Source: Arthrobacter cryoconiti (GTDB lineage Bacteria > Actinomycetota > Actinomycetes > Actinomycetales > Micrococcaceae). Taken from it: 64,000 nucleotides of DNA. The stretch covers positions 82,229 through 146,228 of the forward strand of contig NZ_JAJJBU010000009.1 of NCBI RefSeq assembly GCF_020905375.1, given 5' to 3'. The notes beneath the pieces were generated by a model that was not told the origin of the DNA, searched no databases, and saw only the letters and a list, made by a program, of their open reading frames with translations. Both the position numbers and the translations under genes were made by a program. Each line of letters opens with the position of its first letter. Position 1 is the first letter of the stretch. Of this stretch, positions 33,169 to 41,770 are shown piece after piece.

Positions 33169-34215
33169 ATGACACACGTGATCCGCACGGCCCTGCTCGG
33201 TTTTGGCCTCGCCGGGAGTGTTTTCCATGCGCCGTCGCTGGAATTTTTGGAACAGTTCAGCCTCGATGTGATCGTCACGGGAGATCCCGAGCGCCAAGCC
33301 GCCGCGCGCGCAGCGTACCCTGGCGCCACGGTCATGGACCGGGAGCAGTGGCAGCGTTTGAGTATGGCAAGCGTCGAAGAAGGGAACGTGGATCTTGCTG
33401 TGATCGCCACGCCCCCTGCAACCCATGTGGCACTGGCGCAAGCCGCGCTGGAAGTTGGATGCGCCGTCGTGGTTGACAAGCCTTTTACCGTCACCAGCGC
33501 TGAGGGTGAGGCCTTGATCGCGTTGGCCAAGGAGTGCGGCCAGGTGCTCACGACGTACCAAAACCGACGCTGGGACGCGGAATTTCTGACGCTGAAAAGG
33601 CTTTTGGCGGAGGGCGCTTTGGGAGAGGTGAGGCGGTTTGAGTCCCGGCTAGAACGCTGGCAGCAGAGCATTTCAAAGCAGTGGAAGGCGGAGGCGACGG
33701 CGGCCGACGGCGGCGGGATTCTCTACGACCTCGGCACTCACCTGGTGGACCAAGCTCTGCAACTATTTGGTGATCCTGTGCGCGTTTATGGCGAGGCTGC
33801 CGCGCGGCGGCCGCAGGAATTGGCTGACGATGACGCCTTTATTGCTCTTGAGCACGCAGGCGGAGTGATCTCCCACCTCTGGATGAATCTGAACGCGCCG
33901 GTGTTGGGTCCCCGGTTGCGGGTGCTTGGCTCGCAGGGCGCCTATGTCAAGGCCATCCCGGATCAGCAGGAGGCGCAGATCCAAAGCGGAATTCTGCCGG
34001 GTAATCCTCTCTACGGAGTGGATCGGCAAGAAAATTGGGGTGTGCTTGTCGGCGCCGGTGGTTCCTTGCCAGTGCCAAGCGAGCGCGGGGATTTCACCGA
34101 CTTCTATGTCCTCCTCGCTGACGCCATCAACAATGACGCACCGTTACCCGTGGACCCTGCGGATTCTGTGGCGGCACTGCGCATCATTGAGCAGGTACGC
34201 AGCCAGTTGGTGTAA
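33169..34215 (+). CDS. Gfo/Idh/MocA family oxidoreductase
   Basis: A 348-residue NAD(P)-dependent dehydrogenase. The Rossmann motif is LLGFGLAGSVFHAPSLE at 10-26, the catalytic lysine is in AVVVDKPFTV (the EKP-like motif, near 105), and the C-terminal domain has GGGILYDLGTHLVDQALQLF with the substrate histidine near 190. The family oxidises sugars, inositols and related compounds. The next gene in the same direction is an MFS transporter 76-100 bp away, which could import the substrate. Confidence 0.92.
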   Translation: MTHVIRTALLGFGLAGSVFHAPSLEFLEQFSLDVIVTGDPERQAAARAAYPGATVMDREQWQRLSMASVEEGNVDLAVIATPPATHVALAQAALEVGCAVVVDKPFTVTSAEGEALIALAKECGQVLTTYQNRRWDAEFLTLKRLLAEGALGEVRRFESRLERWQQSISKQWKAEATAADGGGILYDLGTHLVDQALQLFGDPVRVYGEAAARRPQELADDDAFIALEHAGGVISHLWMNLNAPVLGPRLRVLGSQGAYVKAIPDQQEAQIQSGILPGNPLYGVDRQENWGVLVGAGGSLPVPSERGDFTDFYVLLADAINNDAPLPVDPADSVAALRIIEQVRSQLV

Positions 34216-34315
34216 TCGGGCGGGCAGGCTGTGCGGCACAGTATGCTGGGGCTGAGATTTTTCACTCAACGACGGTTCTTTATTCAATGGCGTGTACGGA
34301 AATTTTGGGGGAATG

Positions 34316-35590
34316 GTGAGCGAAAAAAGCTCCACTTCGGTGGGTGATGGGCAGGGGACCCATGAGGCGCTGCGGGAGCCTACCGTCAATGTCCGCAAAC
34401 GGTGGACAACGTCAGTGGTCCTGGTCAACGTTGGAATCAATGCCGCATTCTTTGGCCCCCTACAGGTACTTTTGGGTCAGCAGGCCATCCACTTCAGCGA
34501 ACCGGAAAAAGAAGGGATCTTGGCACTCGTGACGGGGGCTGGCGCTGCTGTTTCCCTCGTAGCAAACCCGCTATTTGGCACATTCAGCGACAGAAGCCTC
34601 TCCCGCTTCGGTAGGCGGGTTCCATGGGTTTTCATCGGAGCGCTACTGGGCACCATCGGGCTGTTGGGGCTAAGTGTTGCTCCTTCAGTGGCGGCCATGA
34701 CGGCGCTCTGGTGTCTTGTGCAGCTGGGCTGTAACGGCGCGCTGGCGGCCATCACGGCGGCTGTGCCAGACAGGGTGCCGATTAGCCAGCGTGGGAGCAT
34801 CGGCGGCTTGGCTTCGATGGGTACTGTGGTTGGCATCTTGATGGGCGCCGCGATTGCCGCGGTGGTCTCGGGTAACTTTGCTGCCGGCTATCTACTGTGT
34901 GCTGTGGCACTAATTGCTGGCATGGTTCCGTACCTGTTTCTGTCCGACGACGCCGTCCTGCCCGCCTCGGCTCGCCCGCAATTTGCGTGGCGGACTTTTG
35001 TTTCCGGGTTCTGGATCTCCCCGGTCCGGTATCCCGATTTTGCTTGGGCGTGGATTACGCGCTTCTTGGTCAATGTTGGCAACCATTTGGTGACCTTGTA
35101 CCTGCTGTTTTTCCTGCGCGACGCGGTTGGCTTCGCGAACCCGGAATACGGTGTGCTGATCCTGACGGGGCTCTATGCGGTGATGACACTTTTCACAGCT
35201 GTCATTGGCGGCAAGCTGTCCGACAAGGTGGGGCGGCGTAAACCGTTTGTGATCGGTTCCTCGGCCATCATTTCTCTGGCTGCGCTCATCCTTGCGTTTG
35301 CGCCGACGTGGACGGGGGCGCTGATCGGGGCTGCCGTTCTTGGTATTGGATATGGCGCCTATTTGGCTGTCGACTTTGCTCTGATCACCCAGGTCTTGCC
35401 GTCAGCGGTGAGCCGGGGCAAGGACCTGGGTGTCATTAACGTTGCGAACTCCCTGCCGCAAGTCATTGCTCCAATCATCGCGTGGCCGCTGGTAACCGTG
35501 ATGGGTGGGTATGTCACCCTTTACGTGGTAGCTGCCGTGATCGGATTGCTGGGGGCAGTGTTTGTGGTCAAGATTAAGAGTGTGGACTAG
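34316..35590 (+). CDS. MFS transporter
   Basis: A 424-residue, 12-helix major facilitator, counted from the GTG at 34316 that follows GGGGGA; in-frame starts at 34292 and 34313 are alternatives. Signature loops are FGTFSDRSLSRFGRRVPWVF near 85 and GGKLSDKVGRRKPFVIG in the second half. The arrangement resembles the SLC45/GPH-like sugar transporter branch. It lies behind a sugar-type dehydrogenase gene, so sugar or polyol uptake is possible. No substrate can be named. Confidence 0.88.
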   Translation: MSEKSSTSVGDGQGTHEALREPTVNVRKRWTTSVVLVNVGINAAFFGPLQVLLGQQAIHFSEPEKEGILALVTGAGAAVSLVANPLFGTFSDRSLSRFGRRVPWVFIGALLGTIGLLGLSVAPSVAAMTALWCLVQLGCNGALAAITAAVPDRVPISQRGSIGGLASMGTVVGILMGAAIAAVVSGNFAAGYLLCAVALIAGMVPYLFLSDDAVLPASARPQFAWRTFVSGFWISPVRYPDFAWAWITRFLVNVGNHLVTLYLLFFLRDAVGFANPEYGVLILTGLYAVMTLFTAVIGGKLSDKVGRRKPFVIGSSAIISLAALILAFAPTWTGALIGAAVLGIGYGAYLAVDFALITQVLPSAVSRGKDLGVINVANSLPQVIAPIIAWPLVTVMGGYVTLYVVAAVIGLLGAVFVVKIKSVD

Positions 35591-35627
35591 CTTCGCCGGT
35601 GTTCGTGGAGGCGCTCACCCCTTGGAT

Positions 35628-36398
35628 TTAGGCGAAGAAGACCATCTTCACTAGGGCGGCTGTTCCTACGACGATAATGGTGGCACGCAACGCCATAGGC
35701 GGGAGCTTCCGGCCGAACTTGGCGCCCACCAGACCTCCGAACAGAGATCCAGCCGCGATCAGTGCCGTAACTTTCCAGTCAATGTAATGCCACGCCACGA
35801 TCATGAACGTGACGGCGGCAATGCCATTGACCGCAGTGGTCAGGACGTTTTTGACGGCGTTGATTTGTTGCAGGGCCACAGTGGTCATGATGCCCATCAG
35901 CCCCACAATTAAGATTCCTTGTGCGGCACCAAAGTACCCGCCGTACATGCCGAGTACAAAAATTCCTACAATCAAGCCCACCGCGCTGCGGGAGGGCCCG
36001 GGGTCTTCACCAGTGAAACGGCGCAGCGCCATTCTGCGTTGCAACACTGGGCCGAACGCCACCATGAGGATGCCGAGAACGATCAGCACGGGGACAATCG
36101 TGCCAAAGGCCGACGGCGGCAGCGTCAACAGCAGCAGCGCTCCGGCCAGACCACCTATCGCGGATGCCGGCAGCAGCCGTTTGATCATTTCCTTATTGGG
36201 TGCCAGTTCCTTCCGGTAGCCCCACGTGCCAGACAGCCCGCCAGCCACAAGTCCGATGTTGTTGGAGATGTTTGCGGTCAGGGGCGCGTAGCCAAAGAGC
36301 AGCAGGACCGGAAATGTTACAAGGGTCCCCGAGCCGACGACGACGTTGATCATTCCTGCCCAAAATCCAGCCAAGAATATCGTCATGAGTTCGAGCAT
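35628..36398 (-). CDS. TauE/SafE family sulfite/anion exporter
   Basis: A 256-residue membrane protein with about eight helices. The family's duplicated motif is seen as GFWAGMINVVVGSGTLVTFP at the N-terminus and GMYGGYFGAAQGILIVGLMG in the middle. Proteins of this family move sulfite, sulfoacetate or other organosulfur anions. It is convergent with the MFS gene. No sulfur metabolism gene lies beside it. Confidence 0.9.
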   Translation of the reverse strand: MLELMTIFLAGFWAGMINVVVGSGTLVTFPVLLLFGYAPLTANISNNIGLVAGGLSGTWGYRKELAPNKEMIKRLLPASAIGGLAGALLLLTLPPSAFGTIVPVLIVLGILMVAFGPVLQRRMALRRFTGEDPGPSRSAVGLIVGIFVLGMYGGYFGAAQGILIVGLMGIMTTVALQQINAVKNVLTTAVNGIAAVTFMIVAWHYIDWKVTALIAAGSLFGGLVGAKFGRKLPPMALRATIIVVGTAALVKMVFFA

Positions 36399-36512
36399 GT
36401 GCCGTCCTTGGTGGTGGGTTCATCGCTGCTCGCTTACTGGGACAAGGCGCATACTGTGCCAGCGATGACGGTGGGGAAGTTCCTCAAATTGTACTGTCAG
36501 TCCGGGATGGAC

Positions 36513-37925
36513 TTAGTCACGCTTGGCAACTTGGAAGCGCGCGTCTGCATGAACGGTGACGTAATGGGTGCCCGGGAATCGGGACTGCGCTTCCATTGCC
36601 GCCGTGTTGGAGGCAACGCCGGACCGAGAAGAAACATCGATGAGGACGTACTGCGGGGCCGGGTTCTTATTGCCGATCCAGTAGACGTTATGGCGGTCCA
36701 CCAGGTAGCTCATGAGGGTGATATCTGTTTCCACAGTGACGCCCGCAGGAACTGCGGCCAGCGCGTTGGCGGCTTCGACGTTGTGTGTGGTGGGAAAGTT
36801 TTTGCCAGCATCGTTTAGCTTGCCAAAGGCGTAGTGGCTGGAGAGCGCGAGCGCAATGAGAGCGATGGCCACGGCGGAGAGTAGACGCAGCTTGGCCGAA
36901 TCAAGGACCTTGCGACGTGCAAGGGCATCGATCGCGGCGCAGAAGACCACAGGCATGAGCACGGCACTGTACTGCCATTCCTGCCCCCAGTAATACTCAA
37001 GGTCGGAGAGGAAGCGCCAGGCCAGAGTGGGTATTACGATCAATGTCAGCGGAGAAAACAGGCACAGGCCAGCAGTGATTGCGACCAGCAAGAAAGTGGT
37101 CGCCACCTTTTCCGAGTTCAGCAAGGACAAAGGGTCGCTAAAGAGCGCGCCTAGATTCAGCTGGCTGGAGTAGGCCCAGCTTTCGCTAGGGTTCATGGAT
37201 GGCAGAATCACCGCCGTCGAAAGCAGAAACCAGCCCACTCCCCAGACGGCCAACCACAGGCCGGCGGGCTTGCGTGATCGGTGAGCCATGACCAAACCAA
37301 GCACTAGTACGCTCAGGCCGAGGTCTTCCTTGACGAACACCAGCAAAGCGGCCCAGATCCATGCTTTTCGCCATTTTTCCTCCAGCAAAGCGCTCAAGGA
37401 AAGCGCCAGCAGCGGCACGGCAAACGCGATTTCATGGAACTGCGCGTCCACCGCTGATGCCAGGCCCCAACTCAAGGCGTAGCCAATGCCCAGGCAGACA
37501 CCGGGAATCCGGCCAAGGTGCTTGATAGCCAGGTTGCTGAGCACCACCACCGAGAGGGCAAAAAGCGCGTTTTGGACTACCAGCAAAGTGAATGCGCTAG
37601 GGAAAACGCGGTAAACCGGACCGAGCAGAACTAAGAGTGGGTGGAAATGGTCACCCAGCAGGTTGTAGCCATCACCCTTGATACTGACAATTGGCGCCTG
37701 GAAATGCGCATAGTCCTTCGCCAATTGCGTGAAGATGCCCAGGTCCCAGGACCGGATGGCGTAACTGCTCCACTGCAACCAGGAGAAGAGTGTGTAGAGA
37801 ATAAAAGCCGATGCGCCTAGCAGGACCGCAGGCACCAGGGGGCTTCGCAGCTTCCAAAGGTTCCGCAGGTTTCGGGGAAACCGGTGTCCGGGAGTTGACT
37901 CTCGCGTGGCCGTTGGATCGACCAT
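36513..37925 (-). CDS. DUF2079 membrane protein
   Basis: A 470-residue protein from the ATG at 37925; a longer frame to 38312 would run antisense through the DUF456 gene and is not credible. Many hydrophobic helices follow a short basic N-terminus (LLGASAFILYTLFSWLQW, then YAIRSWDLGIFTQL). The characteristic LGDHFHPLLVLLGPVYRVFP near 90 and FHEIAFAVPLLALSLSALL identify the DUF2079 family. These proteins look like GT-C glycosyltransferases, but their function is unknown. The last 110 residues are soluble and end in DARFQVAKRD. Confidence 0.86.
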   Translation of the reverse strand: MVDPTATRESTPGHRFPRNLRNLWKLRSPLVPAVLLGASAFILYTLFSWLQWSSYAIRSWDLGIFTQLAKDYAHFQAPIVSIKGDGYNLLGDHFHPLLVLLGPVYRVFPSAFTLLVVQNALFALSVVVLSNLAIKHLGRIPGVCLGIGYALSWGLASAVDAQFHEIAFAVPLLALSLSALLEEKWRKAWIWAALLVFVKEDLGLSVLVLGLVMAHRSRKPAGLWLAVWGVGWFLLSTAVILPSMNPSESWAYSSQLNLGALFSDPLSLLNSEKVATTFLLVAITAGLCLFSPLTLIVIPTLAWRFLSDLEYYWGQEWQYSAVLMPVVFCAAIDALARRKVLDSAKLRLLSAVAIALIALALSSHYAFGKLNDAGKNFPTTHNVEAANALAAVPAGVTVETDITLMSYLVDRHNVYWIGNKNPAPQYVLIDVSSRSGVASNTAAMEAQSRFPGTHYVTVHADARFQVAKRD

Positions 37926-38019
37926 GCCAGTGGGCGCTCCGCTGATCTTCGCTGTGCTCACGCTTTCAATTCTAGGCCGTTGGATCCGGACATCCGTGCC
38001 GTTCTGGCAGGATGGGGGC

Positions 38020-38520
38020 ATGGACGCGCAGATTATTTGGACCATCCTGTGCGGTCTTGCCATCTTGGTAGGCGCCGCAGGGGTAATCGTCCCGGTACTT
38101 CCGGGTAGCCTGCTGATCGCCACGAGCCTGCTTGCCTGGGCACTGGCCATTGGAGAGCCCGTGGGATGGGTCGTGTTTGGAGTGGGCGTCGTCTTTGTTG
38201 GGGCCGGCATGGCTTCCAGCGCGGTTTTGACCGGACGCGTCATGAAGGAGCGCAAGATTCCAGGGCGTTCCCTTATAGTGGCGTTGGTGGTGGGGGTCAT
38301 CGGGTTCTTCATAGTTCCCTTCGTCGGTCTCCTCCTCGGTTTTGCTGTGGGACTTTTTCTCTCCGAACTCCAGCGTCACAAGGCTTTTAAACCGGCGCTC
38401 TCATCCTCCGTGGCGGCCTTGAAGGCTACTGGGCTTGGCATGTTGGCTGAGTTTGGCTTTGCGTCCCTGGCCGCTGGAACATGGGGAGTCGGGGTACTGG
38501 TCTATTTTCTGGGCCGGTGA
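38020..38520 (+). CDS. DUF456 domain membrane protein
   Basis: A 166-residue membrane protein from the ATG at 38020. Hydrophobic repeats with the pattern LVGAAGVIVPVLPGSLLI, GWVVFGVGVVFVGAGMA and GFFIVPFVGLLLGFAVGLFL identify the DUF456 (YqgC-like) family, whose function is unknown. A frame extending upstream to 37906 has no ribosome binding site. It is divergent from the DUF2079 gene with about 95 bp between starts. Confidence 0.85.
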   Translation: MDAQIIWTILCGLAILVGAAGVIVPVLPGSLLIATSLLAWALAIGEPVGWVVFGVGVVFVGAGMASSAVLTGRVMKERKIPGRSLIVALVVGVIGFFIVPFVGLLLGFAVGLFLSELQRHKAFKPALSSSVAALKATGLGMLAEFGFASLAAGTWGVGVLVYFLGR

Positions 38521-38573
38521 TTGCTTTCACGGAGTGGCTTCCACAACAAGTTACCGACGGGTAACATGTATTC

Positions 38574-39122
38574 ATGCATCTGTTGTTCAGAACCCTCTTC
38601 CTTCTCCTGCGCTCCGGTCGCCGGAGCAAACTCTCCCTCTGGGATATTTCCTCCTGGCCCACTCGAGTGTGGCCTACTGACATTGACCTGGCCATGCACA
38701 TCAACAACGGCATGTACTTTTCCCTCATGGATCTGGGCCGCTTTGATCTGATGCGACGCAGCGGGGTATGGAAACGGATGCGAGAACTAAAATGGAACCC
38801 GGTTGTGGCAGCCGAAACCATTTCGTTTAGAAAGTCCGTGAAGCTGTTCCAGCGCTACACGGTGGAGTCGCGGATCATTGGAGTCGATTCCAGAGCCGTC
38901 TATTTTGAACAACGCATGGTGGTAGACGGGGAAATATACGCCAGGGCGTACATCGCGACCCGCTTTATTGACGAAAAAGGCCCTGTCAGCATTGAGCGGA
39001 TCATGGCCGAGTTTGGCCCGGTACCGGCAGGTAGGGAGCTTCCCGATTGGCTCCACGGGTGGCGAGAAGCAAATTCATTGCCAAGCGCTCGCCGCCCAGC
39101 GCGGCACCTGTGGTCGGCCTAA
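38574..39122 (+). CDS. Thioesterase-fold (4HBT-like) protein
   Basis: A 182-residue protein of the hot-dog fold family. The core begins RVWPTDIDLAMHINNGMYFS near residue 35 (the D-x-x-x-H-x-N-N catalytic stretch) and continues FDLMRRSGVWKRM, then RYTVESRIIGVDSRAVYFEQ. The substrate is probably a fatty acyl-CoA or related thioester. It is in the same direction as the DUF456 gene after a 53-bp gap. Confidence 0.86.
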   Translation: MHLLFRTLFLLLRSGRRSKLSLWDISSWPTRVWPTDIDLAMHINNGMYFSLMDLGRFDLMRRSGVWKRMRELKWNPVVAAETISFRKSVKLFQRYTVESRIIGVDSRAVYFEQRMVVDGEIYARAYIATRFIDEKGPVSIERIMAEFGPVPAGRELPDWLHGWREANSLPSARRPARHLWSA

Positions 39123-39204
39123 GCGCGTGAGCGCCTAGCGTCCAAGCACGCAGCGTCCAAGTGCCTAAGCGTAGTTCTCATGGACTCTTCAGCGAGTAGA
39201 AAAG

Positions 39205-39744
39205 CTAAGGAACTTGAACTTGTACACGCATGGCGGCCATGGGTCCTCCGCACTGCTCGGTGCCACCTACCCGGGTCCAATTTAGAGTTCTGGATTCCTG
39301 CGTCAGTAAATTGCCGGCCGTGTCAAAGACCCTCAGGGTCACGGCAGACGGGGGTTGTTCACCCATGACGAAAACCCACGAACCATTAGCTTCGCGCGCC
39401 AGAATGTCAGTCGCGTTTGGGGCATTCTTCGCAAACATAGGGTTGAGCGGAATGCACGTTGACCCCGCGCAGGCTGTAATGTTCGCGGCGCCTGCCACCG
39501 CGGACTGGCTGCCGGTCAGAGTGACTTTGAGCGTGTTCGCCCACGTGGCAGCCGGGCACGCGGCAGGGTCTTTGTCCAGCACGATTGCGCCGATGATGAA
39601 GGCCATGCACAGCGCTGCCATGATAGGGACGAAAACGAGTTCGACGCGTCGGCGGGTTGTTGGTGCTGCAGGCATGGGCTCATAATATCCAACCGGTCTG
39701 AACGTTTGCCGCATACTTCCAAGTCGGTAATCACGGGGCATCAT
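39205..39744 (-). CDS. Membrane-anchored hypothetical protein
   Basis: A 179-residue protein (178 if the second ATG at 39741, better placed behind CGGAG, is used). A basic cytoplasmic start (TTRRRVELVF) leads into one membrane helix (VPIMAALCMAFIIGAIVL, about 36-53). The rest is extracytoplasmic and beta-rich, with paired cysteines (CPAATW, ACAGSTC). No family was recognised. It is convergent with the thioesterase upstream and divergent from the one downstream. Confidence 0.7.
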   Translation of the reverse strand: MMPRDYRLGSMRQTFRPVGYYEPMPAAPTTRRRVELVFVPIMAALCMAFIIGAIVLDKDPAACPAATWANTLKVTLTGSQSAVAGAANITACAGSTCIPLNPMFAKNAPNATDILAREANGSWVFVMGEQPPSAVTLRVFDTAGNLLTQESRTLNWTRVGGTEQCGGPMAAMRVQVQVP

Positions 39745-39784
39745 AATCTCCGTTTTGCTTCGTTGGCTCGGATATCGTTAGCTC

Positions 39785-40270
39785 ATGACACAGGATGCAA
39801 GGCACGACGGCGGCGCAAGGCTCACCGTCCATGTCCCCATGCGTTGGGGAGACATGGACGCTTACGGGCACATTAACAACGTTGCGGTAATGCGCATTCT
39901 AGAGGAGGCCCGGGTCCATGCTTTCGGGGCGCCGGCGGGCACAGGAGCGCCGGGGGTGGAAATGGAACTGCCGGTATTCGCCGACCTAGCGCCTGGCACG
40001 CAAGCACTGGTTGTCGAACACAGGGTGAAGTACCTGACACCGTTGAATTACAGAAACATCCCGGCACGGGTTGATGTTTGGGTCAGCGCCATCAAGGGGG
40101 CCAGCTTTACCATTGCCTACGCCATTGAGGACCCCGTAACGAGGGTGCGATGCGTCATCGCCGAAACGGTTTTAGCGTTCTTGCACGCGGCAAGTGGGAC
40201 GGTTTTGCGGATTACTCCGGAGAAAAAAGTCCAACTAGAAGTGATGCGTGGTGCTCCTAACTTCCGCTGA
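39785..40270 (+). CDS. Acyl-CoA thioesterase (4HBT family)
   Basis: A 161-residue hot-dog-fold thioesterase. The catalytic stretch is VPMRWGDMDAYGHINNVAVM at 15-34 (D-x-x-G-H-x-N-N), followed by ILEEARVHAF and a C-terminal AETVLAFL. This matches the YbgC/FcbC-like branch. It probably hydrolyses an acyl-CoA in the cytoplasm. It is the second hot-dog protein within 1.3 kb, though the two are not close copies. Confidence 0.88.
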   Translation: MTQDARHDGGARLTVHVPMRWGDMDAYGHINNVAVMRILEEARVHAFGAPAGTGAPGVEMELPVFADLAPGTQALVVEHRVKYLTPLNYRNIPARVDVWVSAIKGASFTIAYAIEDPVTRVRCVIAETVLAFLHAASGTVLRITPEKKVQLEVMRGAPNFR

Positions 40271-40359
40271 TCAACGGTCCCGGTCCTGCGCCTAGACGGT
40301 AGTGACGCAACGATGACTGTGACAGGAAATTTTTGTGCCACAGTCCCTGTTCCACCAGT

Positions 40360-41010
40360 ATGAGCACACTAGGAATTATCGGAGCAGGACACATTGGCAG
40401 TCAGATCGCACGCAAGGCGGTGCAGTTGGGCTACGAAGTTGTCATTAGTAATTCACGGGGACCACAGACGTTGACCGACCTCGTGAGTGAACTTGGACCC
40501 CTCGCCAGCGCCGCAACGCCGGAGCAGGCGGCAATCGCCGGAGAGTTCGTCGTCGTGACGGTCCCCTTTAAGAATTATCGTGAACTCCCAGCTGCCGCCT
40601 TGGCGGGGAAGATCGTGATCGACACCAACAACTATTACTGGGAACGTGACGGTCGGATCTCCGCGCTGGACAAGGGCGAGGCAACCACGTCCGGAATGGT
40701 GCAAGAACACCTCAAGGATTCCCGCGTGGCAAAGGGATTCAACCACATCCCAGCCGCTGACATCACCACCAGCGGGAGTGCTGCCGGTACCGAAAATCGT
40801 CGTGCGCTGGCCACGGCCAGTGATTATGCTGACGCGAGCGCCTTGGTCACTCGCCTTTACGATGAGTTTGGCTTTGACACGGTCGACGCCGGCCCGCTCT
40901 CCGAGAGCTGGCGGGTGGAACGCGACCGTCCAGCATATGTGGTGCGGTCTAACGCGCAGGAATTGGCTGCCAGTCTTGCCAAGGCCCCGCGTTTGGTGCC
41001 GATGGACTGA
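40360..41010 (+). CDS. NADPH-dependent F420 reductase-like protein
   Basis: A 216-residue Rossmann protein from the ATG at 40360. The dinucleotide-binding loop is LGIIGAGHIGSQIARKAVQL at 4-23, then VVISNSRGP and VTVPFKNY. The middle holds DTNNYYWERDG and KGFNHIPA. This is the F420-dependent NADP reductase/NADP oxidoreductase family (one domain). Many family members outside F420 users have unknown partners, so the exact role is open. Confidence 0.84.
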   Translation: MSTLGIIGAGHIGSQIARKAVQLGYEVVISNSRGPQTLTDLVSELGPLASAATPEQAAIAGEFVVVTVPFKNYRELPAAALAGKIVIDTNNYYWERDGRISALDKGEATTSGMVQEHLKDSRVAKGFNHIPAADITTSGSAAGTENRRALATASDYADASALVTRLYDEFGFDTVDAGPLSESWRVERDRPAYVVRSNAQELAASLAKAPRLVPMD

Positions 41011-41075
41011 TGGCGCACACTGGCCGCAGGGCGTTTCGACGCCGCGGCCGGTGGCCCGTCACGGTCCAGCGTTGC

Positions 41076-41567
41076 TCAGGCCCCCTGTTCTGGGACTGCT
41101 GATTTTTCGATCAAAATACCATCCGCATCGGCATAAATAATGTCGCCGGGGGCGATCACCACTGTGCCAAGCCGAACGGGGACGTCCACTTCACCGAGGC
41201 CCGCCTTTTTGCTCTTGGCCGGATTGGTGCCGAGTGCTTTCACGCCCAGCGGGAGGGTATCCACCACCACGCTGTCTCGAATGGCCCCATTGATAATGAC
41301 GCCGGACCAGCCATTATCCACTGCCGACTGCCCAATCATGTCGCCCATGAGGGCTCGCTCCAACGAACCGCCACCGTCGATCACCAACACGGCTCCGTTG
41401 CCGGCTGTCCCCAGCAGGGCTTTGGCCAATGCATTGTCTTCAAAGCAACGAACTGTGCGGGCCGGACCGGAAAATGTCCTGATCGTGCCAAAACTACGGA
41501 ACTGTAGGGAGACCGAGGCCAGCTCGCTGCCGCGTTCGTCGTAGAGGTCTGCCGTTGTGAAGGTCAT
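41076..41567 (-). CDS. rraA: RraA family protein (HMG/oxaloacetate aldolase-like)
   Basis: A 163-residue protein from the ATG at 41567, preceded by AGGAG. Typical segments are DLYDERGSEL near the start, GNGAVLVIDGGGSLERALMG at about 57-76, NGWSGVIINGAIRDSVVV (catalytic Arg-Asp), and PGDIIYADADGILI near the end. RraA-type proteins either inhibit RNase E or act as divalent-metal aldolases for 4-hydroxy-4-methyl-2-oxoglutarate and oxaloacetate. The Arg-Asp pair favours the aldolase/decarboxylase role. Confidence 0.9.
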   Translation of the reverse strand: MTFTTADLYDERGSELASVSLQFRSFGTIRTFSGPARTVRCFEDNALAKALLGTAGNGAVLVIDGGGSLERALMGDMIGQSAVDNGWSGVIINGAIRDSVVVDTLPLGVKALGTNPAKSKKAGLGEVDVPVRLGTVVIAPGDIIYADADGILIEKSAVPEQGA

Positions 41568-41770
41568 GGTGCTCCTGGGGATAGAGGGAGTAGGGGACTG
41601 CAGGGTCATTCACTGCCAGCATAGTCATGCACTTCTGGCGTCAGACGTTCTTTCCGCGCCCATCTGGGTAAACTTGCCAGATCATCGGCCCTGCATTTCG
41701 ATGGCACAGTTTCGATGGCACCGGCTCGGTGTGACTGTGGAGAAGGCCCACCTCCGGAAGGAAATCCAGC

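Noticed and set aside
37926..38312. N-terminal extension of the DUF2079 frame by 129 codons
   Set aside because: It lies antisense to the start and much of the DUF456 gene and is Pro/Thr-rich nonsense; the family start fits the ATG at 37925.
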